Source: PALSA-911 sp963743035 (GTDB lineage Bacteria > Pseudomonadota > Alphaproteobacteria > Acetobacterales > Acetobacteraceae). Taken from it: a DNA stretch of 64,000 nucleotides. Every line of letters starts with the position of its first letter. Positions within the stretch are counted from its first letter, which is position 1. The DNA lies in assembly GCA_963743035.1 (NCBI GenBank), contig CAVUOB010000018.1, positions 620,001 to 684,000 on the forward strand. The letters run 5' to 3'. Positions 48,347 to 56,323 of the stretch are shown here, piece by piece. A program made the translations under genes and the position numbers. The notes beneath the pieces are model-generated. The model was not told the DNA's origin and did not search any database. It saw nothing but the letters and a program-made list of their open reading frames with translations.

Positions 48347-50709
48347 ACGAAAGCGCCGCGCGGCCCCGCTACACTGCCCCCCGCTACACTGCCCAGCATT
48401 GGGGCATTTACGAAATCGAGCGCGACGCGGACGGCAAGCCCCGGCTGGTCGGGATGCGCAGCGATCCCGATCCGTCGCCGATCGGCCTGCATCAACTGGA
48501 TGACGCGGTCACCCGGCTGCGCGTGCGCCGTCCCGCGGTTCGGCGGAGCTGGCTGGAGCACGGCCCCGGAGCCGCGACCGAGCGGCGTGGGCGGGACGAT
48601 TTCGTCGAGGTGGACTGGCCGGTCGCGCTCTCCCTGGTGGCGACGGAGCTTCAGCGGGTGCGCTCGCAGCATGGCAACACGGCGATCTTCGGCGGTTCCT
48701 ATGGCTGGTCCAGCGCCGGGCGGTTCCATCACGCGCAGAGCCAGGTGCACCGCTTCCTGAACACGCTGGGCGGCTATGTCCGCCATGTCGACAGCTACAG
48801 CCTGGGCGCCGGGCGGGTGATCACCCCGCATGTCGTGGCGCATATGGACGAGCTGCAGGCGAGCCACACGTCCTGGGACGTGCTGGCCGGGCACACCGGG
48901 CTGTTCGTGAGCTTCGGCGGCGTGCCGCTGAAGAACACGCAGATTTCCTCCGGCGGGGCAGGGGATCACCGGGTCCGCGCCGGGCTGCGCGCCATGGCGC
49001 AAGCGGGGGCGCGTTTCATCAATATCAGCCCGGTCCGCGACAATCTCGAGACCGGCGGGGAGGTGGAATGGATCCCGATCCGCCCCAACACCGACACCGC
49101 GCTGATGCTCGCGCTGGCCTATGTGCTGGAGACCGAGGGTCTGGCCGATGCGGCGTTCCTGGAGCGCTACTGCACCGGCTACGACCGGTTTCGGCCCTAT
49201 CTGCTGGGTGCCGCCGACGGGCAGGCGAAGACGCCGGATTGGGCGGCGGCGATCACCGGGGTTCCCGCCGGCAGGATCGTGGCGCTGGCGCGGGAGCTGG
49301 CGGCGACCCGCAGCATCGTCAACGTCGCCTGGGGGCTTGCAGCGCGCCACGCATGGCGAGCAGCCGTTCTGGATGGTGATCACCCTGGCCTGCATGCTCG
49401 GCCAGATCGGGCTGCCCGGCGGCGGCTTCGGGGTCGGCTACGGGGCGATGAACGCTCTGGGCAGCGCGCATCCGCGCTTCGGCGGCCCGGTGCTGCCACA
49501 GGGCAGCAACGGCGTGCGCGACTTCATTCCGGTCGCGCGGATCAGCGACATGCTGCTGCATCCGGGCGAGACCTTCACCTATAACGGCGAGACCCTGACC
49601 TATCCGGAGATCCGGCTGATCTACTGGGCCGGCGGCAACCCGTTCCATCATCACCAGGACCTGAACCGGATGCGCCGGGCCTGGCAATTGCCCGACAGCA
49701 TCATCGTGCACGAGCAGGTACCTGGACCGCGGCGGCGAAACACGCCGATATCGTGCTGCCCGCGACCACCTCGCTCGAGCGCAATGACATCGGCCATGCC
49801 ACGCTTGAGGGGCATCTCATCGCCATGCAGAAGGTGACGGAGCCGAATGCGGAGGCGCGGGACGATTACGCGATCTTCTCCGGGTTGGCGGAATTGCTGG
49901 GAACGCGGGAGGCCTATACCGAGGGGCTCGACGAGCGCGGCTGGCTGGAGCGGCTGTATGCGGAAAGCGCCGTTCGCGCCCGCCGCGTGGGCATCGACCT
50001 GCCGTCGTTCGAGGCGTTCTGGCATGCCGGGCTGATCGACCTGTCCGCCCAGGACCAGCCGAGGATCCTGCTGGAGGCGTTCCGCCGCGATCCCGAGCGG
50101 CACCGGCTGAGCACGCCGTCGGGCCGGATCGAGATCTTTTCCGCGACCGTCGCCGGCTTCGGGATCGCGGATTGCCCCGGCCATCCCGTCTGGCTGGAGC
50201 CGGCCGAGTGGCTGGGTGCGAAGCTGGCGGCGCGGTATCCGCTGCATCTGATATCCGACCAGCCGGCAAGGCGGTTGCACGGGCAACTGGATCACAGCCC
50301 GCACAGCCTGGCCGGCAAGATCGATGGGCGCGAGCCGGTATTCCTGAACCCGGCGGACGCCGCCGCGCGCGGTATCGTGCACGGGCAGGTGGTGGAGATC
50401 TTCAACGATCGTGGCCGCTGCCTGGCCGCCGCTGTCCCGAGCGAGGAGATCGCGCCAGGGATCGCGCGCCTGTCCACGGGGGCCTGGTTCGATCCGGGGG
50501 AGCATGGCGAAGGCGGCAACGGGCCGGAAAAGCACGGCAACCCGAACGTGCTGACCCTGGATCGCGGCGCCTCCGGCCTGTCACAGGGCTGCGCGGCGCA
50601 GACCTGCCTGGTGGAGGTCGCGGCCTATGCATCGCCGCCGCCGCCGGTGACGGCGCACACGTTGCCGGCTTTGCGCGCGCCGCGGGGAGCCGCGCCGGTC
50701 AGGGGGTAG
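48343..50709 (+). pseudogene. Molybdopterin oxidoreductase, BisC/DMSO/TMAO reductase family, two frameshifts
   Basis: The conceptual ~788-residue bis-MGD enzyme lacks a Tat signal, like the cytoplasmic biotin/methionine sulfoxide reductase BisC. The N-terminal third has IFGGSYGWSSAGRFHHAQSQ near residue 107, where the Ser ligand to Mo is expected. FINISPVRDNLETGGEVEWI and PIRPNTDTALMLALAYVLE follow. An extra G in a five-G run at 49331-49335 shifts the frame to QRATHGEQPFWMVITLACML. A base loss near 49720 returns it to frame 1 (WTAAAKHADIVLPATTSLER), ending with the MGD-binding domain (HLISDQPARRLHGQLDHSPH). It would reduce a sulfoxide. Indel errors are plausible because the encoded domains are otherwise intact. 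Confidence 0.87.
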
Positions 50710-50759
50710 CCGGGCGCAATCTGTCGGGATCGTCATTCCGGCATTGACGGATGCCGGCC

Positions 50760-50794
50760 GCGGTATTAACTATCATCATAATAGTTAATACCGC
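50760..50794. promoter_or_regulatory. Long palindromic operator ahead of the MATE gene
   Basis: 14-bp arms (GCGGTATTAACTAT at 50760-50773 and its exact reverse complement at 50781-50794) flank a 7-base spacer. The dyad is AT-rich within GC-rich DNA, ends 11 bases before the leader ORF, and resembles TetR/MarR-type operators of efflux genes. No such regulator is encoded next to it, so the repressor must lie elsewhere. Confidence 0.7.
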
Positions 50795-50804
50795 AGGACA
50801 CGCC

Positions 50805-50879
50805 ATGCACCCCAGGAAGCTCGCCATCGCGTCGGGATCGGCTGCCGGCTTTGTTTTCCGGTCCGGCGGCCGGCCATGA
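50805..50879 (+). CDS. Possible leader peptide overlapping the MATE start
   Basis: A 24-codon frame starts at ATG 50805 behind AGGA (six bases) and ends in TGA at 50877-50879, overlapping the MATE start ATG as ATGA. Its product MHPRKLAIASGSAAGFVF followed by six residues is short, basic and hydrophobic. It could couple translation to the MATE gene, but it might equally be chance. Confidence 0.35.
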   Translation: MHPRKLAIASGSAAGFVFRSGGRP

Positions 50880-52291
50880 AAATGGAACTCGCCGCGCCGG
50901 CGGCCGGGCCGGCCGGCCTCTCGCAGCCGGCGCCGATGAGCCCGCGCACCCGGCGATTGCTGCACGGCGCGATCGTGCCGACGCTGCTGAGCCTGGCCTG
51001 GCCGAATGTGCTGGTGATGTCGGCGCAGGCCTCCACCGGGCTGATCGAGACATTCTGGGTCTCTCGCCTGGGCACGGACGCATTGGCGGGCATGGCGCTG
51101 GTGTTCCCGGGCTTCATGATGATGCAGATGCTGTCGGGCGGGGCGATGGGCGGCGGCATCTCCTCGGCCATCGCCCGCGCGCTGGGCGGCGGGCGGCGGG
51201 ATGACGCCGATGCGCTGGTGGTGCATGCGATCCTGATCAACGCGGCGCTGGGCATCGCGTTCTCCGCGCTGTTCCTGCTGGGCGGCGCCTGGCTGTATCG
51301 CGCCATGGGCGGGGAGGGCGGATCGCTGGACGCCGCGCTGCGATACTCAAACGTGGTGTTCGCCGGCACCGTGCTGGTCTGGCTGATGAACGCGCTGGCC
51401 AGCATCATTCGCGGCACCGGCAACATGTTCGTGCCCTCGGCGGCCATTTGCGTCGGTGTGGTACTGCTGGTGCCGCTCTCGCCGCTGCTGATTTTCGGCT
51501 ATGGCCCCATCCCCGCCTTCGGCATCGCCGGCGGCGGCCTGGCGGTGGTGCTGACCACCGCGATGACCGGCGCCGTGCTGGCCTGGTACGTGCTCTCCGG
51601 CCGCAGCCTGGTGCGGCCGAGGCGGCTGCCTCTGCGCTGGCCGTTATTCGCGGACATCCTGCGCGTCGGCGCCGTGGGTTCGGTCAGCACGTTCCAGACC
51701 AGCCTGACCGTCGCGCTGACGACCGCGCTGGTGGGCGCCGCGGCGGGCCCGGACGCGTTGGCCGGCTACGGCACCGGTTCACGATTGGAATATCTGCTCA
51801 TTCCCCTGGTGTTCGGCCTCGGTGCGCCGCTGGTGGCGCTGGTTGGCACCAATATCGGCGCCGGGCAGCCGCAGCGGGCGCTGCGCATCGCGCTGACCGG
51901 CGGGGCGCTGGCCTTCGCGTTGACCGAAACCGTCGGCGTCGCGGCGGCAATCTGGCCGCATGCCTGGCTGAGTTTGTTCGACAGCGATCCGCACATGCTG
52001 GCGACGGGGACGGCGTATCTCCGGCGGGTAGGACCCTTTTACGGTTTCTTCGGGCTCGGCCTGTCGCTGTATTTCGCCTCGCAGGGCGCGGGGCGGCTGA
52101 TGTGGCCGCTGCTGTCCGGGCTGCTGCGCATGGTCATCGCGGTCGGCGGCGGCTGGCTGGCGCTGCGCCTGACCGGCTCGCTGGAATGGGTGTTCGTCGC
52201 CCTCGCCGTGGCGCTGGTGGTCTATGGCACGACGCTGGTCACGGCGGTGGCCTCCGGCGTGTGGTTCCGTCACGCGCTCGGCAGGCGCTGA
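50876..52291 (+). CDS. MATE family multidrug efflux transporter
   Basis: The 471-residue, 12-helix exporter uses Na+ or H+ to expel cationic drugs or metabolites. The two MatE repeats are clear: the first with IVPTLLSLAWPNVLVMSAQA and GTDALAGMALVFPGFMMMQM, the second with ILRVGAVGSVSTFQTSLTVA, AAAGPDALAGYGTGSRLEYL and VALVGTNIGAGQPQRALRIA. The start codon overlaps a possible leader ORF. A strong palindrome lies upstream, suggesting derepression by an exported compound. The 3' end overlaps the convergent P-type ATPase gene by 22 bases. Confidence 0.92.
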   Translation: MKMELAAPAAGPAGLSQPAPMSPRTRRLLHGAIVPTLLSLAWPNVLVMSAQASTGLIETFWVSRLGTDALAGMALVFPGFMMMQMLSGGAMGGGISSAIARALGGGRRDDADALVVHAILINAALGIAFSALFLLGGAWLYRAMGGEGGSLDAALRYSNVVFAGTVLVWLMNALASIIRGTGNMFVPSAAICVGVVLLVPLSPLLIFGYGPIPAFGIAGGGLAVVLTTAMTGAVLAWYVLSGRSLVRPRRLPLRWPLFADILRVGAVGSVSTFQTSLTVALTTALVGAAAGPDALAGYGTGSRLEYLLIPLVFGLGAPLVALVGTNIGAGQPQRALRIALTGGALAFALTETVGVAAAIWPHAWLSLFDSDPHMLATGTAYLRRVGPFYGFFGLGLSLYFASQGAGRLMWPLLSGLLRMVIAVGGGWLALRLTGSLEWVFVALAVALVVYGTTLVTAVASGVWFRHALGRR

Positions 52292-54201
52292 GCCGGTTCG
52301 GCGCCGGTTTCGTCGAACAGCAGCAGCCGCCCGGCATTGCCGAGGCCGAGGAAGGTGCTGAGATTGTGCAGCAGCGCGGCGATCAAGGCGCCGCCGGCGC
52401 CCAGCAGCCCGGCGGCGGCCAGCGCCACCAGCAGAACGGTCCAACCGAGTGCCACGGCGACATTGACGTGGATGGTGCGCCGGCAGGCGCGGCTGAGGCG
52501 GATGCAGGTGCCGAGGCGGCGCAGATCGCTGGTCATCAGCACGAGGTCGGCGGAAGCCAGCGCCACGTCGGTGCCCTGCGCGCCCATGGCGATGCCGACC
52601 GCGCCGGCCTTCAGCGCCAGGGAGTCGTTGATGCCGTCGCCGACCACCAGCGGGCGGTAGCCGGCATCGATTTCCGCCAGCACGCGCTGCATCTTCTGTT
52701 CCGGCAGGGCTTCGGCGCTGACATCGTCGATGCCGAGTTCGCCGCCGATCTGCCGGGCCACGGCCAGGCGGTCGCCGGTCAGCAGAATCTGGCGCGTCAG
52801 GCCGAGATGCCGCAGATCCTCGATCGCGGCGCGGGATTCCGGCCGCGGCCGGTCGGCGAACAGCAGCCAGCCGAGGAATATCTGGTTCGCGCACACCCCG
52901 GCGATCGGGCCATCGTGTACAGGGGGCGGCGGGGTGGCGACGCCGAGGCCGGCGAACAGGTCGGGGCGGCCGAGCGCCGCCTGCACGCCGTCGATCTCGG
53001 CGGTGACGCCGAAGCCGCTGAGCTCGCGCATATGCGCCAGCGCCAGGCGTTCCGCTGGCGGGATCGCCTGCGCGGCGGCGCGGCTGACCGGATGCAGGCT
53101 GGCGGCACCGAGCGAGGCGGCCAGGCGCAGCAGATCCTCCTTGCCGTCCGCATCTACCGGCAGGGCGGCCACCAGGGTCAGCTCGCCGGTGGTCAGCGTG
53201 CCGGTCTTGTCGAAGACCACGCAGGTGACCTCGGCGAGGCGTTCCAGGAAGGCGGAGCCCTTGATCAGGATGCCGTGCCGCGCGGCCACCGCGATGGCGG
53301 CGATGGCGGTGGCGGGTGCTGCGATCACCAGCGCGCAGGGGCAGGAGGCGACCAGAACCGCCAGCGTGGCGGCGGTGTTGCCGGAGGCGAACCAGGTGCC
53401 GGCGGCGATCAGCAGCACCAGCCCGGTATAGTGCCCGGCATAGCGTTCCAGCAGCCGGCTGACCGGCGGCTTGGCGCGCTCGGCGGTGCGCATCAGGCGG
53501 ATGATCTTTCCGAGGGTCGTTTCGGATCCGGTGCGGGTGATTTCCACTTCCAGCCGGCCATTGGTGTTGATGCCGCCGGCCAGCACCGGATTGCCGGGGC
53601 CGACATCGACCGGCACCAACTCGCCGGTCAGCGAGGCCATGTCCAGGCTGGCCCCGCCGGCCAGCACGATCCCGTCGGCGGGCACCCGGTCGCCGGCCAG
53701 CAGCTCGATCCGGTCGCCGGCGCGCAGAGCCGTGGTGGGCACCATTTCCGACCGGCCATCGGGCAGCTTCCGGCGGGCCTGGGTGGCGGCGAGGCGGGTC
53801 AGGGCGCGGATGGCTTCCTGCGAGCCGAGCAGGCTGCGTTCCTCCAGCACATGGCCGATGGTCATGACGATCGGCAGCACCGCGGCGGTCATCAGGTCGC
53901 CGCTGACCCAGGCGGCGATCAGCGCGATGGCGATCAGCCGGTCGGTGACGCCGTGCAGGCTGGGATGGCGCAGGCTGTGCCAGGCGGCGGAGAACACCGG
54001 CACCGCCACCAGCACCGCCGCGGCGCCGGCGACCAGCTCCGCCAGCGCGCGCTGGTCGGGGAACGCGACCTCCCAGAGCACGGCCACCAGCAACAGGCCG
54101 GCGGCGACCATCGCCAGCGTCAGGCGCAGCGCGAGGATGCTGCGTTCGGCGAATTGCAGCAGCGGCGCGGCGCGCGCCGTGCCGATCGTGGTCGCGCTCA
54201 A
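52270..54201 (-). CDS. Heavy-metal translocating P1B-type ATPase
   Basis: The 643-residue membrane pump expels a metal ion such as Zn2+, Cd2+ or Cu+. Seen: the TGE actuator motif in ASLTGELVPVD near residue 189, the ion-site motif SCPCALV near 285, phosphorylation site DKTGTLTTGE near 326, the P1B-specific His-Pro in LHPVSRAA near 369, and the hinge GDGINDSLALKAG near 519, where GDGINDAPAL is usual. There is no N-terminal metal-binding HMA domain; the protein starts almost at the first helix. It overlaps the upstream SPFH gene by ATGA, the last of a four-gene operon. The His-rich SPFH protein in the operon may take the role of metal collector. The metal specificity is inferred only from the CPC motif class. 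Confidence 0.92.
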   Translation of the reverse strand: MSATTIGTARAAPLLQFAERSILALRLTLAMVAAGLLLVAVLWEVAFPDQRALAELVAGAAAVLVAVPVFSAAWHSLRHPSLHGVTDRLIAIALIAAWVSGDLMTAAVLPIVMTIGHVLEERSLLGSQEAIRALTRLAATQARRKLPDGRSEMVPTTALRAGDRIELLAGDRVPADGIVLAGGASLDMASLTGELVPVDVGPGNPVLAGGINTNGRLEVEITRTGSETTLGKIIRLMRTAERAKPPVSRLLERYAGHYTGLVLLIAAGTWFASGNTAATLAVLVASCPCALVIAAPATAIAAIAVAARHGILIKGSAFLERLAEVTCVVFDKTGTLTTGELTLVAALPVDADGKEDLLRLAASLGAASLHPVSRAAAQAIPPAERLALAHMRELSGFGVTAEIDGVQAALGRPDLFAGLGVATPPPPVHDGPIAGVCANQIFLGWLLFADRPRPESRAAIEDLRHLGLTRQILLTGDRLAVARQIGGELGIDDVSAEALPEQKMQRVLAEIDAGYRPLVVGDGINDSLALKAGAVGIAMGAQGTDVALASADLVLMTSDLRRLGTCIRLSRACRRTIHVNVAVALGWTVLLVALAAAGLLGAGGALIAALLHNLSTFLGLGNAGRLLLFDETGAEPAQRLPSA

Positions 54202-55265
54202 TTCTGGCCTCCCTGGCCTGCGTTCGGCCGGGTGCCCGGCAGGATGATCCTGGCGCCGCCGCGCGCATCGACGCCGGTAAGCCCGCCGACATTGTGCAGC
54301 ACCTGGGCCAGGCGGTCGCGATAGACCTGGTCGAACAACCCGTCACGCGTCTGCGGCGTCATGCGGGCCTCGAGCGCGATGATGGCGGCGGTCTTGCTGC
54401 TGGCGTCGCTGATGCGTTCCTGCGCGCCGGCATGTGCGGCGGTCAGCAGCCGGTCGCGCTCGCGGTCGCTTTGCTGCAGGGTGCGGGTGGCGTCGGTGCG
54501 TGCGCCGGCAATGCCCTGCTCGGCCATCTGGCTGGCCACCAGCACGCTGTCGAAGGCGATTTTGGCGGCGGGCGGCAGGGAGGCTTCCGGATCGACCCGG
54601 CTGACGGTGATGCCGAGCGGCGCGCCGTTCGCCGCCAGGTCGGCGAGGCGGCGGTTCATCTCGGCGGTCAGGTCGCCGCGCACCGCCTGGCGCCTGGCCT
54701 CGACCTCCGCGCCTTCGCCGGTGGCGCGATCGGGACGGGCGACCAGGAAATCATCGAGGTCCCGCCTTGCCGCGACGCGCGTGGCGCTGGCCTGGAACAG
54801 GCGTTGCAGCGCCGGGCTGACATGCGGTTCGGCGAGCAGGTACTCGGCGGCGTCGCTGACCTGATAATAGATCGTCGCCGCCAGCAGCACGACGCCGCCA
54901 TCCCCGGTCAGGTAGCCGCTGGCATCCTGCGGGATGGCGCCGGCGACCTTGGCGAAACTGTCCTCGAGGCCGGTGCGGCGCGTCGCGCGCCGGGTGCGCA
55001 GGGTCAGCTGGCGCTCCGGGCTGGGCAGCAGGTACACCTCGCCGACCGGACGCGGCCAGGACAGCACCAGCCCGGCATGCTGCACGCCGACGATGCGCCC
55101 GAACCGCGTCACCACCGCTTGGCTGTCGGGCGGCACCTGCCGGATGCCGGCGACGAACCAGCCGGCCGCGAGCAGGATCGTCGCGGCGTAGAGCACGCGA
55201 AAGCCGATCGCCACCGACTGGACGATCGGCCCATTCGGCTCGCCATCCCGGGGCGGAAGGGTCAT
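54198..55265 (-). CDS. SPFH/Band 7 protein, HflC/HflK-like (third of three)
   Basis: The 355-residue protein has one N-terminal transmembrane helix (VLYAATILLAAGWFVAGI, residues 25-42). The SPFH beginning follows: VPPDSQAVVTRFGRIVGVQH then AGLVLSWPRPVGEVYLL. A large helical region (~150-300) with coiled-coil character and QMAEQGIAGARTDATRTLQ completes it. In E. coli, HflK/HflC form a periplasmic cage around FtsH protease. Here the genes sit with a metal ATPase and no protease. It overlaps the neighbours on both sides by 4 bases. Confidence 0.82.
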   Translation of the reverse strand: MTLPPRDGEPNGPIVQSVAIGFRVLYAATILLAAGWFVAGIRQVPPDSQAVVTRFGRIVGVQHAGLVLSWPRPVGEVYLLPSPERQLTLRTRRATRRTGLEDSFAKVAGAIPQDASGYLTGDGGVVLLAATIYYQVSDAAEYLLAEPHVSPALQRLFQASATRVAARRDLDDFLVARPDRATGEGAEVEARRQAVRGDLTAEMNRRLADLAANGAPLGITVSRVDPEASLPPAAKIAFDSVLVASQMAEQGIAGARTDATRTLQQSDRERDRLLTAAHAGAQERISDASSKTAAIIALEARMTPQTRDGLFDQVYRDRLAQVLHNVGGLTGVDARGGARIILPGTRPNAGQGGQN

Positions 55266-56302
55266 GGCTTCGGCGTGTCCGGGGTGTGCGTTACGGGCGG
55301 ACCCTGCACCAGCAGGTTGAACGGCACCGCGTCGGTGCGCAGGATCACCCTGGTGTTGGCGCCCACCACGTTGCCCAGCGTATCCATGGAGCGCAGCAGC
55401 GAATACAGCGCGGGGTCGGCGGCATAGGCGCGCGCCTGGATGGCGGCGGCCTGCTGGCGGGACGCGGCTTCGATTTCCGCCGCCTGGGTCTGCGCCTCGG
55501 CGATGGCGATGCGGCTGTCGCGGGTGGCTGCCGAGCGGATCTCGGCCGCCGCGCGCAAACCCTCGGCGGTGCGCTGCGCGGCGACGGTCTCGCGCTCGGC
55601 GCGCATGCGCGCGACGGTGGCGTTCAGCGTTGCCTCCGGTAGGCTGAGCCGCTCGATGCCGACCTCGCGGATCTGGATGCCGTAGACCGACCGGCTCTGG
55701 CGTTCGATCTGCTCCGCGAGCCGGCGCTCGAATTCGTCCAGTTTCAGCCTGGAGGCGTCGGTGTTGACAATGTCGGCCAGTTCGAAGCTGCTGGCGGTAA
55801 CCTGCAGCGCGGCGCCGGCCAGGCTGCGGAGCTGGCGCGCGGCCTCGTCGGGGTCGTTGCGGACGGCGCGCAGGAACTGGCGGATCGGCTCCGGCTCGCC
55901 GGGCACCTGCCAGGCGATATAGGCCTGCAGCAGGATGCGCAGCCCGTCCTTGGTGCCGACATCCTGCAATCCGGTGGACGTGGTGCGCAGACGCAGATCG
56001 ACGGGAATGGTGCTTTCCAGCGGCGTCGGCGCCTTCCAGGCCAGCCCCGGCGCGGTGACGACGCGCACGAGGTCGCCGAAGCGGGTGATGACCATGGCCT
56101 GGCCGGCATTGACCATGACCGAACAGGCCGCCAGCACGGCCCCGGCGACGAGGACGAAGGCGACGCCGTAGCGCAGCGCGCCGTGCAGCCGGCGCGTGCC
56201 GGCGCCCAGGGGATGACGATGGCGGTGGCCGTCATCGGCGTGATCATGTCCATGATCGTGCCCATGGTCGCGATCGTGGTGGCTATGGTTGTGCAGGATC
56301 AT
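55262..56302 (-). CDS. SPFH/Band 7 protein, HflC-like, with His-rich N-terminus
   Basis: The 346-residue protein starts with a cytoplasmic histidine/aspartate-rich tail (HNHSHHDRDHGHDHGHDHAD within the first 30 residues), a classic Zn/Ni/Cu-binding type sequence. One transmembrane helix (VAFVLVAGAVLAACSVMVNA) and an HflC-type SPFH domain follow: MVITRFGDLVRVVTAPGLAW, then RTTSTGLQDVGTKDGLRI. The late RQQAAAIQARAYAADPALYS and TRVILRTDAVPF complete the HflC pattern. Metal binding by the tail is inferred. It lies between two other SPFH genes and upstream of the P-type ATPase. Confidence 0.85.
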   Translation of the reverse strand: MILHNHSHHDRDHGHDHGHDHADDGHRHRHPLGAGTRRLHGALRYGVAFVLVAGAVLAACSVMVNAGQAMVITRFGDLVRVVTAPGLAWKAPTPLESTIPVDLRLRTTSTGLQDVGTKDGLRILLQAYIAWQVPGEPEPIRQFLRAVRNDPDEAARQLRSLAGAALQVTASSFELADIVNTDASRLKLDEFERRLAEQIERQSRSVYGIQIREVGIERLSLPEATLNATVARMRAERETVAAQRTAEGLRAAAEIRSAATRDSRIAIAEAQTQAAEIEAASRQQAAAIQARAYAADPALYSLLRSMDTLGNVVGANTRVILRTDAVPFNLLVQGPPVTHTPDTPKP

Positions 56303-56323
56303 GGCTGGGGTTCCGGCCGCAGG

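Noticed and set aside
51448..54324. 958-codon plus-strand open frame
   Set aside because: Runs out of frame through the MATE gene and antisense to the P-type ATPase; Gln/Ala/Gly-rich composition without domains.
51779..54346. 855-codon minus-strand frame overlapping the P-type ATPase
   Set aside because: It is a different frame of the same strand and lacks the ATPase motifs, which are all in the 643-residue frame.
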